Shown piece by piece: positions 16,358-24,808 of a DNA stretch of 48,070 nucleotides. This DNA comes from an uncultured Parabacteroides sp. (lineage in GTDB: Bacteria; Bacteroidota; Bacteroidia; Bacteroidales; Tannerellaceae), in the NCBI GenBank assembly GCA_900770835.1, contig CAAGLQ010000261.1:1-48070 (forward strand), written 5' to 3'. A model generated the notes under the pieces. That model ran no database searches. It was not told where the DNA came from and saw only the letters and a program-made list of their open reading frames with translations. Position numbers and translations under genes: made by a program. Positions within the stretch are counted from its first letter, which is position 1. The number at the start of each line of letters is the position of its first letter.

Positions 16358-16537
16358 ATTAGTTACGCTTAACAGCAATAACACCCATGTGTTCGTCAGT
16401 TAGATGCAGTATTTTGCCATTTCCTAATCCCCATCATTCGATTTCATAATCAACCAACCAGCCCTGTCTATCCATCTGTTTTTGTTTATAATATAAACGC
16501 TCATCTTAAGAATTTATCTTGATCCACAAACAGCTAT

Positions 16538-19500
16538 TTATTCTGCAAAGGTAAAAGTGGCTCTATTCTTCTGTTTATCTATGCCTAAAACTACGACCTT
16601 GACAATTTGTTTTGACTCAAACTCGCTTAGTAGTCTATGTTGATAATTTAGTTCTCTAATAGGAATTAGACCAGCACCAATCCCAGGAATGTTTATAAAG
16701 ACACCAAAATCTTTATATCCAGTAGTTATTGCCTCATAGACTTTGAAACTATCGAGTTTTGACAAATCTATTCCCTTAGTGAATTTTTCTTTGGAGCTCA
16801 TGGTCTGTCTCCTGTCACTAATAGGTACTTTAATCCATACAGCATCATCTTTTACAGATAAGAAACTACCTCCATAATACTTACCTATTGCTTTATAGAT
16901 AATGGGAACAATTATCTGATTATTGCTGTCTATCACACCAAACAAGTTATCTTTGCAAACACTAAATCGGTTTAATGCTATCTCTTTCATTTGATTGTAT
17001 TCAAAAGGAACTAAAATTTCCCCTTTTAAAGATAGTAAACCAAATAATCCTTTGATTTTGCCGATATACATATTGTTTGATGTTAGAAATAGACTGTCAT
17101 ACTGACAAGGGATTATCTGGTCACCAGAAGCGCTAACTAATCCCCAACACCCATTTAAAACCATATAGTTTCCCTCGCCACTTTTCATAAATTTGGTGTA
17201 AACCAAATCTGTGACTATTTGATGAGAATTTGTCATTATACCATATTTCAGCCTAAATCTTGAATAGAAAGAAATATGTTCATCATCCAATTGGTCATAT
17301 AAATAGATCTCGTTGCCATTCTCGTCAACTTCACTCCATCTGCTATCTTTTAATGCTTTCACTTTCCCATCAGAAAAATCTTTCAGATCCTCGAATATAC
17401 AGGGAAGAATAGTTGTGCCGTCTCCATTAACATAACCCCAGTATCCCTTCCGAACCCTAAGCTTACCATCTAGGCAATCAATGATCTCGTCATATTCAAA
17501 TGGGATAATAGTTTCTCCATTATTAGCCAAAACTCCCCAATTTTCATTCTTAACAGCAATGGCAGTACCATTCAAAATATATTTCATCTCAGAATATATC
17601 AAACCTGTAAGCTCCTTATATGAAGATGTCATTATACCATATTTATCCTTTAATCTAGAATAATAGAGTATATGATCGGCATCCATGGGTCTATATTCAA
17701 AGAGCTCTTTGCCCGTCTCATCTACTTCACTCCAGCGCCACCAAATTCGCACTTGAGCCTTGCCATTCTCAAACTCTTTGACTTCATCATATATGCATGG
17801 GAGGATCGTTCCTCCTTGGCTATTCACATAACCCCAATGAATATTTTTCCGAACCTTAAGCTTACCATCTAGGCAATCAATGATCTCATCATATTCACAT
17901 GGAAGTATGGTTTCAACACTATTAGTAGTCCTCACACCCCATTTATTCTCCATTAGAGCAAAAGCAGTACCATTTAGAATCGGCTTAACCGCAGTGTATA
18001 CCAAACCCGTTAATTCCTGGTGTGTGGATGTCATTATGCCATATTTCTCTTCAAATCTGGAGTAGTAGAATAGATGATCTACACCCATAGGTTTATATTC
18101 AAAGATCTCTTGACCTGTTTCATCGATCTCACTCCAAAGAAGGCCAATTCGAGCTTCTACTTTACCATTGGAATAGGACTTGAGTTCATCGTATTCGCAG
18201 GGGAGAAGAGTCGTAAAGTCACTATTTAGGAAACCCCATTTATCCGATTTCTGTATTTTGATTTTTCCGTCTTGACAAACACAGATCGTTTCATATTCAC
18301 AGGGTAAAATAGGATCTCCATTCATTGCGATCACACCCCATTTATCAGTCCTAACCGCAATAGCTGTTCTATCCAATATCGGATTTATGCCAGTATAGAT
18401 CAATCCTGTTATATCCTGATGTGAGGATGTCATTATTCCATACTTCTGATTAAATCTTGAATAGTAGGATAAGTGTTCATCATCCAATTGGTTATATACG
18501 AAAATCTCTTTGTCGTTTTCATCTACTTCACTCCAATAAAGCCCTAATCGAGCTTTGATTTTTCCATTGGAAAAACATTCAAGTTCATCGTAGACACAGG
18601 GAAGAATGGTGATAAAATCACTATTAAGACAACCCCATTTATTATCCTTTTGTATTTTGAACTTTCCATCCAGACAATCAATTATTGCCTCATATTCCTG
18701 CGGTAAAATTACATTGCCATTATTAGCTATTATACCCCATAGATCTTTTCTCACCGCGAGAGCCGATTGATTGAATAAAACTTTGACATCTGAATAAGCC
18801 AGTCCGGTCACATCTTCGTGGGAGGATGTCATCAGGCCGTATTTATGTTTAAATCTCGAATAATAGATTAGATGTTCATTATCAGTCTGTTTATATTCAA
18901 AGATCTCTTGGCCACTCTCATCTACTTGGCTCCATTCCATCCCTAATCGAGATTCTATTTTGCCGTCATCCCAATCTTTGAGTTCATCGAATTCACAGTG
19001 GAAAAGTAATCCATTGTAATCTGCTAAACCCCATTTACTATTCCTGCGTAGTTTCAATTTCCCTGAAGGACATTCGATGATTTCATCATACACAGTTTCT
19101 AATACCTTATGGCCGTTTTTATCAATTAATTGCCAGCCTGGTACGTAAATGTGCTGATTTGTTTCTTTAACTATGCTGTACCCATTGGATATGATCTTAA
19201 CTTCCCGATATAGCAGGCTCGTTATGGGCTGATTGGACGAGTCCATTATTCCATACAAATCATAGAATTTTGAATAGTAAAAGCTATTGTTCTCATTTAT
19301 GGGAGTGTAATCGTATATTTCATTACCTCTTTCATCTATCTGGCTCCATCGTTGATCGATGCGTGCGTCTGCTTTTCCATTAACGACCTCTTTTATTTCA
19401 TTGAATTTGCATGGAATAAGTGTATTCCCTTTATTATCTATGTATCCTAATTTATCTTCATCCCTTACTATTATGCACTCTACACCCTTCTTTTCTATAC

Positions 19501-21133
19501 TGGTAAAAATACATGGTTGTTTCTCGAGACCCGATGAATCAACAAGACCCCATTTAGGTTTAATTGCCAGGTTGCCATAGTAATCTCTGTATGTATGTTT
19601 ATCTGCTACCAGAAATAGCTCTTCGCTAAAAGTCTGTATTAAATCATACCCATTAGATCTCCCTAAAATTTTTCCTTTATAGTTCAGGAGAACTTTTTTC
19701 TTTTTTTTCTCTCCAATATAATACTTATCATAAAAGCGTTCAATACTGGTGTAGTCAAAACTTGAGATACGATTATTCTTTATATCAATAACGCCCCATC
19801 TCTCTTTCTTTCGGACCCATGCGTATCCGTAATTGAAAGGCGCAGCATCATAATATATTGCAGGAATCCAGTTAAGACCATTAATGTTATACCCGTATAG
19901 TTTGCTGTCAGGATCTTGATATACTTCAGGCACAACATCTTCATTCTCGATGAGCGAGTAGAGATAGGCAAGCTGATCTTTTCTCTCTTTCCTTTTCATC
20001 ATTTGCATATACAGATTTTTCCTGCGTTCAATCCCGTCATATATCCTTTTCCAACGATCATTCTTGATTCTTATCCACTTATCAATCAATTGCTGTGTTT
20101 CTTCTGGATAAGTCTGATAAAAATCAATATCACTATCGTGGTAATATAACTCATTGGTTGTCTGATCAAAGCACAGCTCATCAAATGGAACCAATACCGG
20201 ACCATTCCATTGAATTGAAATTTTTTTGTTACCCCAAACGTCAGTAATCTTTGGTGATTGCCAATAGCAATTCAGCATTAGTCTCTTCTGTTTGATAGAC
20301 TCCTCATAAGCGCACCTATGGAATTGTGGTATGGAATAATTTGAAGTAAACAAACCATCCCTATCATTATAATTATCTTCAGAATCAAAGACAAAGACAT
20401 TTCTTCGGTTCATATACAAAATATCCTTTTGACTGATCCCCTGATGAGCCGTATTAAATGAAGGGAATAGCCATAGATAGAAGAACTTTTGCATTTTATA
20501 GAACGCATTTCTTCCTACGAGAAGTCCTAACATTGGATTGGACACCAATAAGTCAAAACAGACTGTCTTATCCTGCTGAAAATGCGAATAAAGCGCTGGC
20601 CTTCTATAACCCTTGACTTCGGGGGTACTGATCAACTTCCTTATTTCAATGTCAGAAAACGATTCACATAGGTTTAGCACCTCAGTCAATCTTTTCAACA
20701 TGTTTTGAAATGCAGCTGAAGACTCAAAGTTGTTGATCATTGTCCGAATTGATGTGGAAGGATCCACTTCTATTTGTGTTTTAAGTGGACATGGATCACT
20801 TTTCTGATAATGGGAAAAGAAAGGGAAAAAACCACCCTCAGCAGTGCGAATTTTCAAACCAAGTGGTTGTTGGCAAGCTTTGCAAATGTATTTATTGACT
20901 CCTGACTTATAGGCTGCAGTCAGAGTTGCCCGCATGTTAAACAAAATATCTTGTGGTACATCATCAAGAAGTTCATCTGCAGTATAGGTATTCCCATCTT
21001 CATCATCCTCAACAATATATATTGAGCGACGTAATGAACGTTCACGATAAGACTCCTCATCAAAAGAATCATCATTATTCCAATCTAACAAAAGATCGTC
21101 ATCATCCGGTGATAGGTTATTCATGACTTTCAA
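16538..21133 (-). CDS. Giant WG-repeat protein with CoiA/DUF6035-like N-terminus and S1-like C-terminus
   Basis: The 1531-residue protein begins with a very acidic stretch. A zinc-binding motif follows, CKACQQPLG then FFPFFSHYQKSDPCP, and a region like the PD-(D/E)XK-type CoiA/DUF6035 domain (RRPALYSHF, CFDLLVS, GRNAFYKMQKFFYLWLF). The expected catalytic RRPD and ElQ are RRPA and FDLL, so the nuclease is probably dead. Residues about 440-1430 are WG repeats (KWGLVD, RWGVID, KWGYVN). Six copies of a higher-order unit of about 133 residues begin YYSRF..KYGIMTSS. The C-terminus (from KVYEAITTGYKDFGVFINI) resembles an S1 RNA-binding domain. The gene is monocistronic, converges on the Hsp70 operon and has its own LytTR-like promoter, which supports joint function. 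Confidence 0.88.
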   Translation of the reverse strand: MKVMNNLSPDDDDLLLDWNNDDSFDEESYRERSLRRSIYIVEDDEDGNTYTADELLDDVPQDILFNMRATLTAAYKSGVNKYICKACQQPLGLKIRTAEGGFFPFFSHYQKSDPCPLKTQIEVDPSTSIRTMINNFESSAAFQNMLKRLTEVLNLCESFSDIEIRKLISTPEVKGYRRPALYSHFQQDKTVCFDLLVSNPMLGLLVGRNAFYKMQKFFYLWLFPSFNTAHQGISQKDILYMNRRNVFVFDSEDNYNDRDGLFTSNYSIPQFHRCAYEESIKQKRLMLNCYWQSPKITDVWGNKKISIQWNGPVLVPFDELCFDQTTNELYYHDSDIDFYQTYPEETQQLIDKWIRIKNDRWKRIYDGIERRKNLYMQMMKRKERKDQLAYLYSLIENEDVVPEVYQDPDSKLYGYNINGLNWIPAIYYDAAPFNYGYAWVRKKERWGVIDIKNNRISSFDYTSIERFYDKYYIGEKKKKKVLLNYKGKILGRSNGYDLIQTFSEELFLVADKHTYRDYYGNLAIKPKWGLVDSSGLEKQPCIFTSIEKKGVECIIVRDEDKLGYIDNKGNTLIPCKFNEIKEVVNGKADARIDQRWSQIDERGNEIYDYTPINENNSFYYSKFYDLYGIMDSSNQPITSLLYREVKIISNGYSIVKETNQHIYVPGWQLIDKNGHKVLETVYDEIIECPSGKLKLRRNSKWGLADYNGLLFHCEFDELKDWDDGKIESRLGMEWSQVDESGQEIFEYKQTDNEHLIYYSRFKHKYGLMTSSHEDVTGLAYSDVKVLFNQSALAVRKDLWGIIANNGNVILPQEYEAIIDCLDGKFKIQKDNKWGCLNSDFITILPCVYDELECFSNGKIKARLGLYWSEVDENDKEIFVYNQLDDEHLSYYSRFNQKYGIMTSSHQDITGLIYTGINPILDRTAIAVRTDKWGVIAMNGDPILPCEYETICVCQDGKIKIQKSDKWGFLNSDFTTLLPCEYDELKSYSNGKVEARIGLLWSEIDETGQEIFEYKPMGVDHLFYYSRFEEKYGIMTSTHQELTGLVYTAVKPILNGTAFALMENKWGVRTTNSVETILPCEYDEIIDCLDGKLKVRKNIHWGYVNSQGGTILPCIYDEVKEFENGKAQVRIWWRWSEVDETGKELFEYRPMDADHILYYSRLKDKYGIMTSSYKELTGLIYSEMKYILNGTAIAVKNENWGVLANNGETIIPFEYDEIIDCLDGKLRVRKGYWGYVNGDGTTILPCIFEDLKDFSDGKVKALKDSRWSEVDENGNEIYLYDQLDDEHISFYSRFRLKYGIMTNSHQIVTDLVYTKFMKSGEGNYMVLNGCWGLVSASGDQIIPCQYDSLFLTSNNMYIGKIKGLFGLLSLKGEILVPFEYNQMKEIALNRFSVCKDNLFGVIDSNNQIIVPIIYKAIGKYYGGSFLSVKDDAVWIKVPISDRRQTMSSKEKFTKGIDLSKLDSFKVYEAITTGYKDFGVFINIPGIGAGLIPIRELNYQHRLLSEFESKQIVKVVVLGIDKQKNRATFTFAE

Positions 21134-21160
21134 TTTAAGCTTAGTAATTTAGGATCGAGG

Positions 21161-21239
21161 CAAAAATAGCAAATTCAAGGCTAAATTCTACCGTAAAATC
21201 TATGGAATCTTATGAAATGCTATTCAGGATGTATGAAAT
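21161..21239 (-). promoter_or_regulatory. Promoter P4 with paired LytTR-like boxes (WG-repeat gene)
   Basis: TTATGAAAT (21210-21218) and GTATGAAAT (21231-21239) form a direct repeat with a 21-bp period. On the minus strand they read ATTTCATA-type boxes pointing at the gene at 21133. The -7 element TATTTTTG (complement of 21161-21168) is identical to that of P3. It lies 39 bp from the near box, counted from the same box edge as in P1. It predicts a leader of about 20 nt, as in P1. No matching -33 element is present, which fits an activator-dependent promoter. Confidence 0.6.
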
Positions 21240-21364
21240 ACATATCCTATTCATTATTATTAATCCCACGCTCGGATCTTTTGCCATTCAATTTGTCGTC
21301 AACCTGATTTTGATTCTCACAAAGCTATGATCAGCTCATGGCAGGGATTAGTGGTATCTAGTTG

Positions 21365-21420
21365 GATGATGTCGGAACCCACTCTATCCGCATTTGACGT
21401 AGAGAAGGTCCCGACACATC
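21365..21420 (-). terminator. Imperfect hairpin downstream of the kinase-MurQ gene
   Basis: Arms 21365-21379 and 21407-21420 pair over about 13 positions with one bulge and one mismatch (core TGTCGG with CCGACA). An inner stem CTCTA/TAGAG extends it. It lies shortly after the leftward stop at 21454 and may end that operon. There is no clear U tract. Confidence 0.4.
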
Positions 21421-21453
21421 CACTATACAATGATTATTTTGGAAAGTTTACCT

Positions 21454-22812
21454 TTAGTTAGTCACATCCTTATTTCTGATCGCGATAGCCTCATTCAGAG
21501 AAAACGAAGATTGTTTCAATAACACAAAAGCCTCGTCCTCTTTTAGCTTAAACAATTTCATCAGAATAGAAACCACCCTTTGTATCAACTTTTGATTGAT
21601 ACATTCTAGCTCAGTCATGTAACAGCCATGCACCTTCCCTAAGGAGACCATGACTGTCGTAGATAGGAAATTCAACACCTTCTTAGTAGCCGTTCCAGCT
21701 TTCATTCTGGTCGAACCCGCTATGACCTCGTAACCTGTCCGTAAAGGAATCACTTTGTCACAAAATGGGAGCGCTTTTTCTTCTTCCTGTATTAACACGC
21801 TATACGCACCCATATGCTTAGCAAAAGCCAACGCAGACTGCACATAGTAAGCCGTTCCGCTGACACTGATACCGATCACGACATCCTTCTCATTCAAAAA
21901 GGCTGCCAACATCTCTGGTACTGCACTCGCGTCCTCCTCAAAATTCATTTCGATGTCAATGGCCGCATCGGCTATTCCCCCAGCGATAAAGGTTAAAACC
22001 CGTTCACGAGCGAATCCAAAGGTACATGCAATCTCTACCGTGTCAATAGCCGCTAATCTTCCGCTTGTTCCCGCACCCACATAAATCAGCCGACCTCCAG
22101 ATTTCAAACGTTCAACGATTCGAGCGGCAACTTGAGAAATATCGTCCAAGCTAGATTTCAGGTTTCTTCCAGCCTCATCTTCTGCGGACCAAAGAAGGTC
22201 CACTACCTCTTTGGTCCCCATTCGCTCCAAATGGAGAGAGGTATCATAAGCATTTTCTGTAGAGATGGTTGTGTAGGGCTTTATCCACCGTCCTTTTTGC
22301 GCAACAGCCTCACCATAGCCCAGCAAAGCCGCTCCGATCAGCGGCAATTGGTTCCCCTCTCGCGCCACTCTCACCAAGGGGACAACGCCGTCCACTAAAG
22401 GATGGGATTTCAATAATTCGTTCAGTCTCTCTTCTAAATCATAGCCTATAGAAACCACGAAATCAGTCAATCCACCCCCAATCAAGACCTCTGATGTATG
22501 ATACATATAGTATGCCGTTTGTATAATACCCACAAGGCCACTGAGATACTCATCTACACGCTCTTCATATTCCTCTGAACAGAACAACGTTTTCAAATCC
22601 GTGCTCGCATTCCTTTTCGCGAGACCAACAATACTGGCCAAACTATCATAGTCCCCATAGGGAGTCTGCACACATCCAAGAAGCGTATAATTAAAGTTCG
22701 GTGTCCAAATACGGCCATTCCGCCAAACCGAAAAACCCAACCCCGTACCGATTGGCATAACCCCTATAATTTTCTGACCGGTTAAATAGCCCAACGATGC
22801 GGCCCCAATCAT
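21454..22812 (-). CDS. murQ: ROK kinase C-terminal half fused to MurQ etherase (downstream of a frameshift)
   Basis: The first ~165 residues are the C-terminal half of a ROK sugar kinase (IGAASLGYLTGQKIIGVMPIGTGLGFSV, VLIGGGLTDFV). The rest is a MurQ-type SIS etherase: LIYVGAGTSGRLAAID, GISVSGTAYYVQSAL, and the signature YEVIAGSTRMKAGTATKKVLN. MurQ converts MurNAc-6-phosphate to GlcNAc-6-phosphate and D-lactate; its two catalytic acids appear present (VEIACTFGF and NFEEDAS). The frame starts inside the kinase fold because one base appears missing near 22820-22825: restoring one A gives VNDANATMIGAAS, a normal ROK motif. The undamaged gene would run 23195-21454 and encode about 580 residues. 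It is the last gene of the operon. A fused kinase would supply the 6-phosphate substrate, which suggests MurNAc kinase activity. Confidence 0.87.
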   Translation of the reverse strand: MIGAASLGYLTGQKIIGVMPIGTGLGFSVWRNGRIWTPNFNYTLLGCVQTPYGDYDSLASIVGLAKRNASTDLKTLFCSEEYEERVDEYLSGLVGIIQTAYYMYHTSEVLIGGGLTDFVVSIGYDLEERLNELLKSHPLVDGVVPLVRVAREGNQLPLIGAALLGYGEAVAQKGRWIKPYTTISTENAYDTSLHLERMGTKEVVDLLWSAEDEAGRNLKSSLDDISQVAARIVERLKSGGRLIYVGAGTSGRLAAIDTVEIACTFGFARERVLTFIAGGIADAAIDIEMNFEEDASAVPEMLAAFLNEKDVVIGISVSGTAYYVQSALAFAKHMGAYSVLIQEEEKALPFCDKVIPLRTGYEVIAGSTRMKAGTATKKVLNFLSTTVMVSLGKVHGCYMTELECINQKLIQRVVSILMKLFKLKEDEAFVLLKQSSFSLNEAIAIRNKDVTN

Positions 22813-23195
22813 GGTCGCATTGCATCATTAACTAGAACGACCGGGACATCATACTCCTTCCTTAGGCACTCTATCCAATCCGTCTCTTTGAGCGGGGAAA
22901 GGTGACTGGCCACAAATTTGAGGCGCTTACCCGCATAATCCACGACACCCGCAGTAGAAATCGCGATCGAGGACAACTGCATATCCGGTGTAAGCAACCC
23001 GTTGATGATTTTCCTCAAAGCACATATAAAAGAGCCAATCGCAAAAGAGGAGGACAAACAACTCTCCACCTTCGCCATCACTAACGCTTTGGGTAAGGCA
23101 TTCCGTTGATAAGCAACCCATAGATCCTCGCAACTATAAGTAGCGCCTTTGATCCATGTTCCGCCTATATCCAAGGATAGGACTATTTCTCTCAT
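22809..23195 (-). CDS. ROK kinase N-terminal half, cut off by a frameshift
   Basis: This frame carries the ROK ATP-binding start, VLSLDIGGTWIKGATY, and runs to VPVVLVNDAMRP, where it stops just after the catalytic Asp of the VNDA motif. The remainder of the kinase is in the next frame, fused to MurQ. I choose the ATG at 23193-23195, which overlaps the stop of the GH20 tail as ATGA; a longer start at 23219 would overlap it by 27 bp. As read, the protein has about 128 residues and cannot be an active kinase. The fusion would have been a sugar kinase, likely for MurNAc or GlcNAc, judged by its MurQ partner. The zinc-binding CxCG motif of many ROK proteins is not seen. Confidence 0.8.
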   Translation of the reverse strand: MREIVLSLDIGGTWIKGATYSCEDLWVAYQRNALPKALVMAKVESCLSSSFAIGSFICALRKIINGLLTPDMQLSSIAISTAGVVDYAGKRLKFVASHLSPLKETDWIECLRKEYDVPVVLVNDAMRP

Positions 23196-23518
23196 AACAC
23201 AATTCCTCGTTTTTCCCATCCTTCTTTCAATTTATCCACGTTGAAACTAAACCGTTTCCAATCCTTGTTTTCATTGAAAGTCCAACCCACTTCCGCATAC
23301 GCCGCAAGTCTAGGAAAAATCTGTTTATATAGTTTCTCATGTGTTTCAATCGTGCAGACACTACCGCCCCACATTTGGCAACTTAGGCCCAAGATCTTGG
23401 ATTGCAACGACACAGGAAGTCCGCTCGGCATAGGATCGAAGCTGTAGGATTTCTCCAGAGGAATGGCATTGTAATCATAGTCAATGTAAGTAAATATGAT
23501 ATGCATTGACCACGTCAA
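23192..23518 (-). pseudogene. C-terminal fragment of GH20 beta-hexosaminidase (frameshifted)
   Basis: The frame contains FTYIDYDYNAIPLEKSYSFDP and ILGLSCQMWGGSVCTIETHEKLYKQIFPRLAAYAEVGW, the usual C-terminal end of the GH20 TIM barrel, including the conserved Trp of QMWGG. It is offset by one base from the main GH20 frame, which stops at 23481 in the middle of the homologous segment (VVNAYHI). The ATG at 23518 is probably not a real start; the piece belongs to the upstream gene. Its stop overlaps the ROK start by ATGA, as expected for an originally intact operon. Confidence 0.8.
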
Positions 23519-24779
23519 AGCCCTTTCTCACAGCCTCCCCAATCAGTACTGAATACCCTTTCCAAAAATGCACAATTGTCTTTGGGTCCAGTTCTTTTTT
23601 AATGGCGTAATCCCCATCCGTATTATCAGCATACCCATGAATATTTTGCCCCATTATATCATTCCAACCCATCATCCGTATCCCTTTATTGGATAAGAAC
23701 ACAGACATACTATTGGTCAACCATCGTTGTAACTCAGCAGGAGTATCAAAATGCTGCTTTTTCATAAAATCAGCGACGGCCGTGGAATTCTTCCACTGAG
23801 AGAAATTAACCTCATCCCCACCAATATGAATGATTTTTCCCGGGAACAAACCACCCACTTCGTCGAGGACGTCCTCCAAAAAAGTGATGGTTCTTTGATC
23901 TGATAAATCAAATATATCCAGATGAATAGACGTCACTTTTACGGGTTTTTCTTTCACCGGTATTTGGATCTGTTCCTTGTTCACCCCAAGCCAAGGATAA
24001 GCCGCGATGGCAGCACTGGCATGTCCCGGCATTTCTATCTCCGGTACAATAGTCACATGGAACTTTTCCGCATAACGAACGATTTCTTCAATCTCCTCTT
24101 GCGTATAATAGCCTTTCTTTTGGCTCTCGCTCACCTCTTCCGAAAGCGTCAATTCCGTATTCACCGATGTCAAAAGAGGATATTTCTTAATCTCGATTCT
24201 CCAACCCTGATCATCCGTCAAATGCCACTGAAGCTTATTCATTTTCAACATAGACATCTCTCGGATGAGCTGTTTGACGATCTCCTTCCCTTGAAACGTA
24301 CGTGCCTCATCCAAAAGCATCGCTCTCCATTTGAAACGAGGACAATCGTATATATCCACACAGGGGACAACGACCTCACCCGTTAATCCCTTGTTGGCCA
24401 ATTGACGCAAGGTTTGTATCCCATAGAAAAGACCCGCCTGAGAGGAAGCCGTTATTACCACCCCTCGCTCATTGACTCTAAGCGCATAGGCCTCTTCTCC
24501 TTTGTCGAATTCCTTATCCAGAAACAGCCGAATATCCGCTTTTTCCCCTTTTGTCTCTTTCACATTCAAGTTGAGATCCTCTTTCAAGAAAGAGGACAAA
24601 TGCTCAAACTCGACCTCGCAATCATCCGAGTAGGATACCGTCATATTATTCCGTAACCGAAACTGTCCATTCCCTATGGTCAGATGATTCGGTTGCGGAA
24701 CAATATTGATCGCATCTATTGTAGAAAGTGAAAACAACAAACAGATAAACCCTATTACTTTCAATAACCTATTTCTCAT
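23481..24779 (-). CDS. Exported GH20 beta-N-acetylhexosaminidase, truncated by a frameshift
   Basis: The 432-residue frame has a signal peptide (RLLKVIGFICLLFSLSTIDA), a GH20b N-terminal domain (INIVPQPNHLTIGNGQF to GLFYGIQTLRQL) and most of the GH20 barrel. That barrel includes FKWRAMLLDEARTF, LQWHLTDDQGWRIEIKKYP, PEIEMPGHASAA and the catalytic pair in HIGGDE (Asp322-Glu323). Members remove terminal GlcNAc or GalNAc by substrate-assisted catalysis. The frame ends early at YHIYLH; the last ~100 residues continue in another frame (to 23192). The net offset equals one extra base or two missing bases near 23500. As read, the barrel is incomplete and activity is unlikely. It lies 29 bp after the epimerase gene in an amino-sugar operon, so it would release GlcNAc in the periplasm. 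Confidence 0.87.
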   Translation of the reverse strand: MRNRLLKVIGFICLLFSLSTIDAINIVPQPNHLTIGNGQFRLRNNMTVSYSDDCEVEFEHLSSFLKEDLNLNVKETKGEKADIRLFLDKEFDKGEEAYALRVNERGVVITASSQAGLFYGIQTLRQLANKGLTGEVVVPCVDIYDCPRFKWRAMLLDEARTFQGKEIVKQLIREMSMLKMNKLQWHLTDDQGWRIEIKKYPLLTSVNTELTLSEEVSESQKKGYYTQEEIEEIVRYAEKFHVTIVPEIEMPGHASAAIAAYPWLGVNKEQIQIPVKEKPVKVTSIHLDIFDLSDQRTITFLEDVLDEVGGLFPGKIIHIGGDEVNFSQWKNSTAVADFMKKQHFDTPAELQRWLTNSMSVFLSNKGIRMMGWNDIMGQNIHGYADNTDGDYAIKKELDPKTIVHFWKGYSVLIGEAVRKGFDVVNAYHIYLH

Positions 24780-24808
24780 TTTCCACTTATAATGCGTTTA
24801 TACATGAT

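Larger units (their letters stand above)
21134..21453. other. Intergenic region: WG-gene promoter and downstream hairpin of the MurQ gene
   Basis: This 320-bp gap has no gene. Its left part holds promoter P4 of the WG-repeat gene (21161-21239). Its right part holds a long imperfect hairpin (21365-21420) starting about 33 nt after the stop of the kinase-MurQ fusion. Between them I see only AT-rich sequence. Confidence 0.6.
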
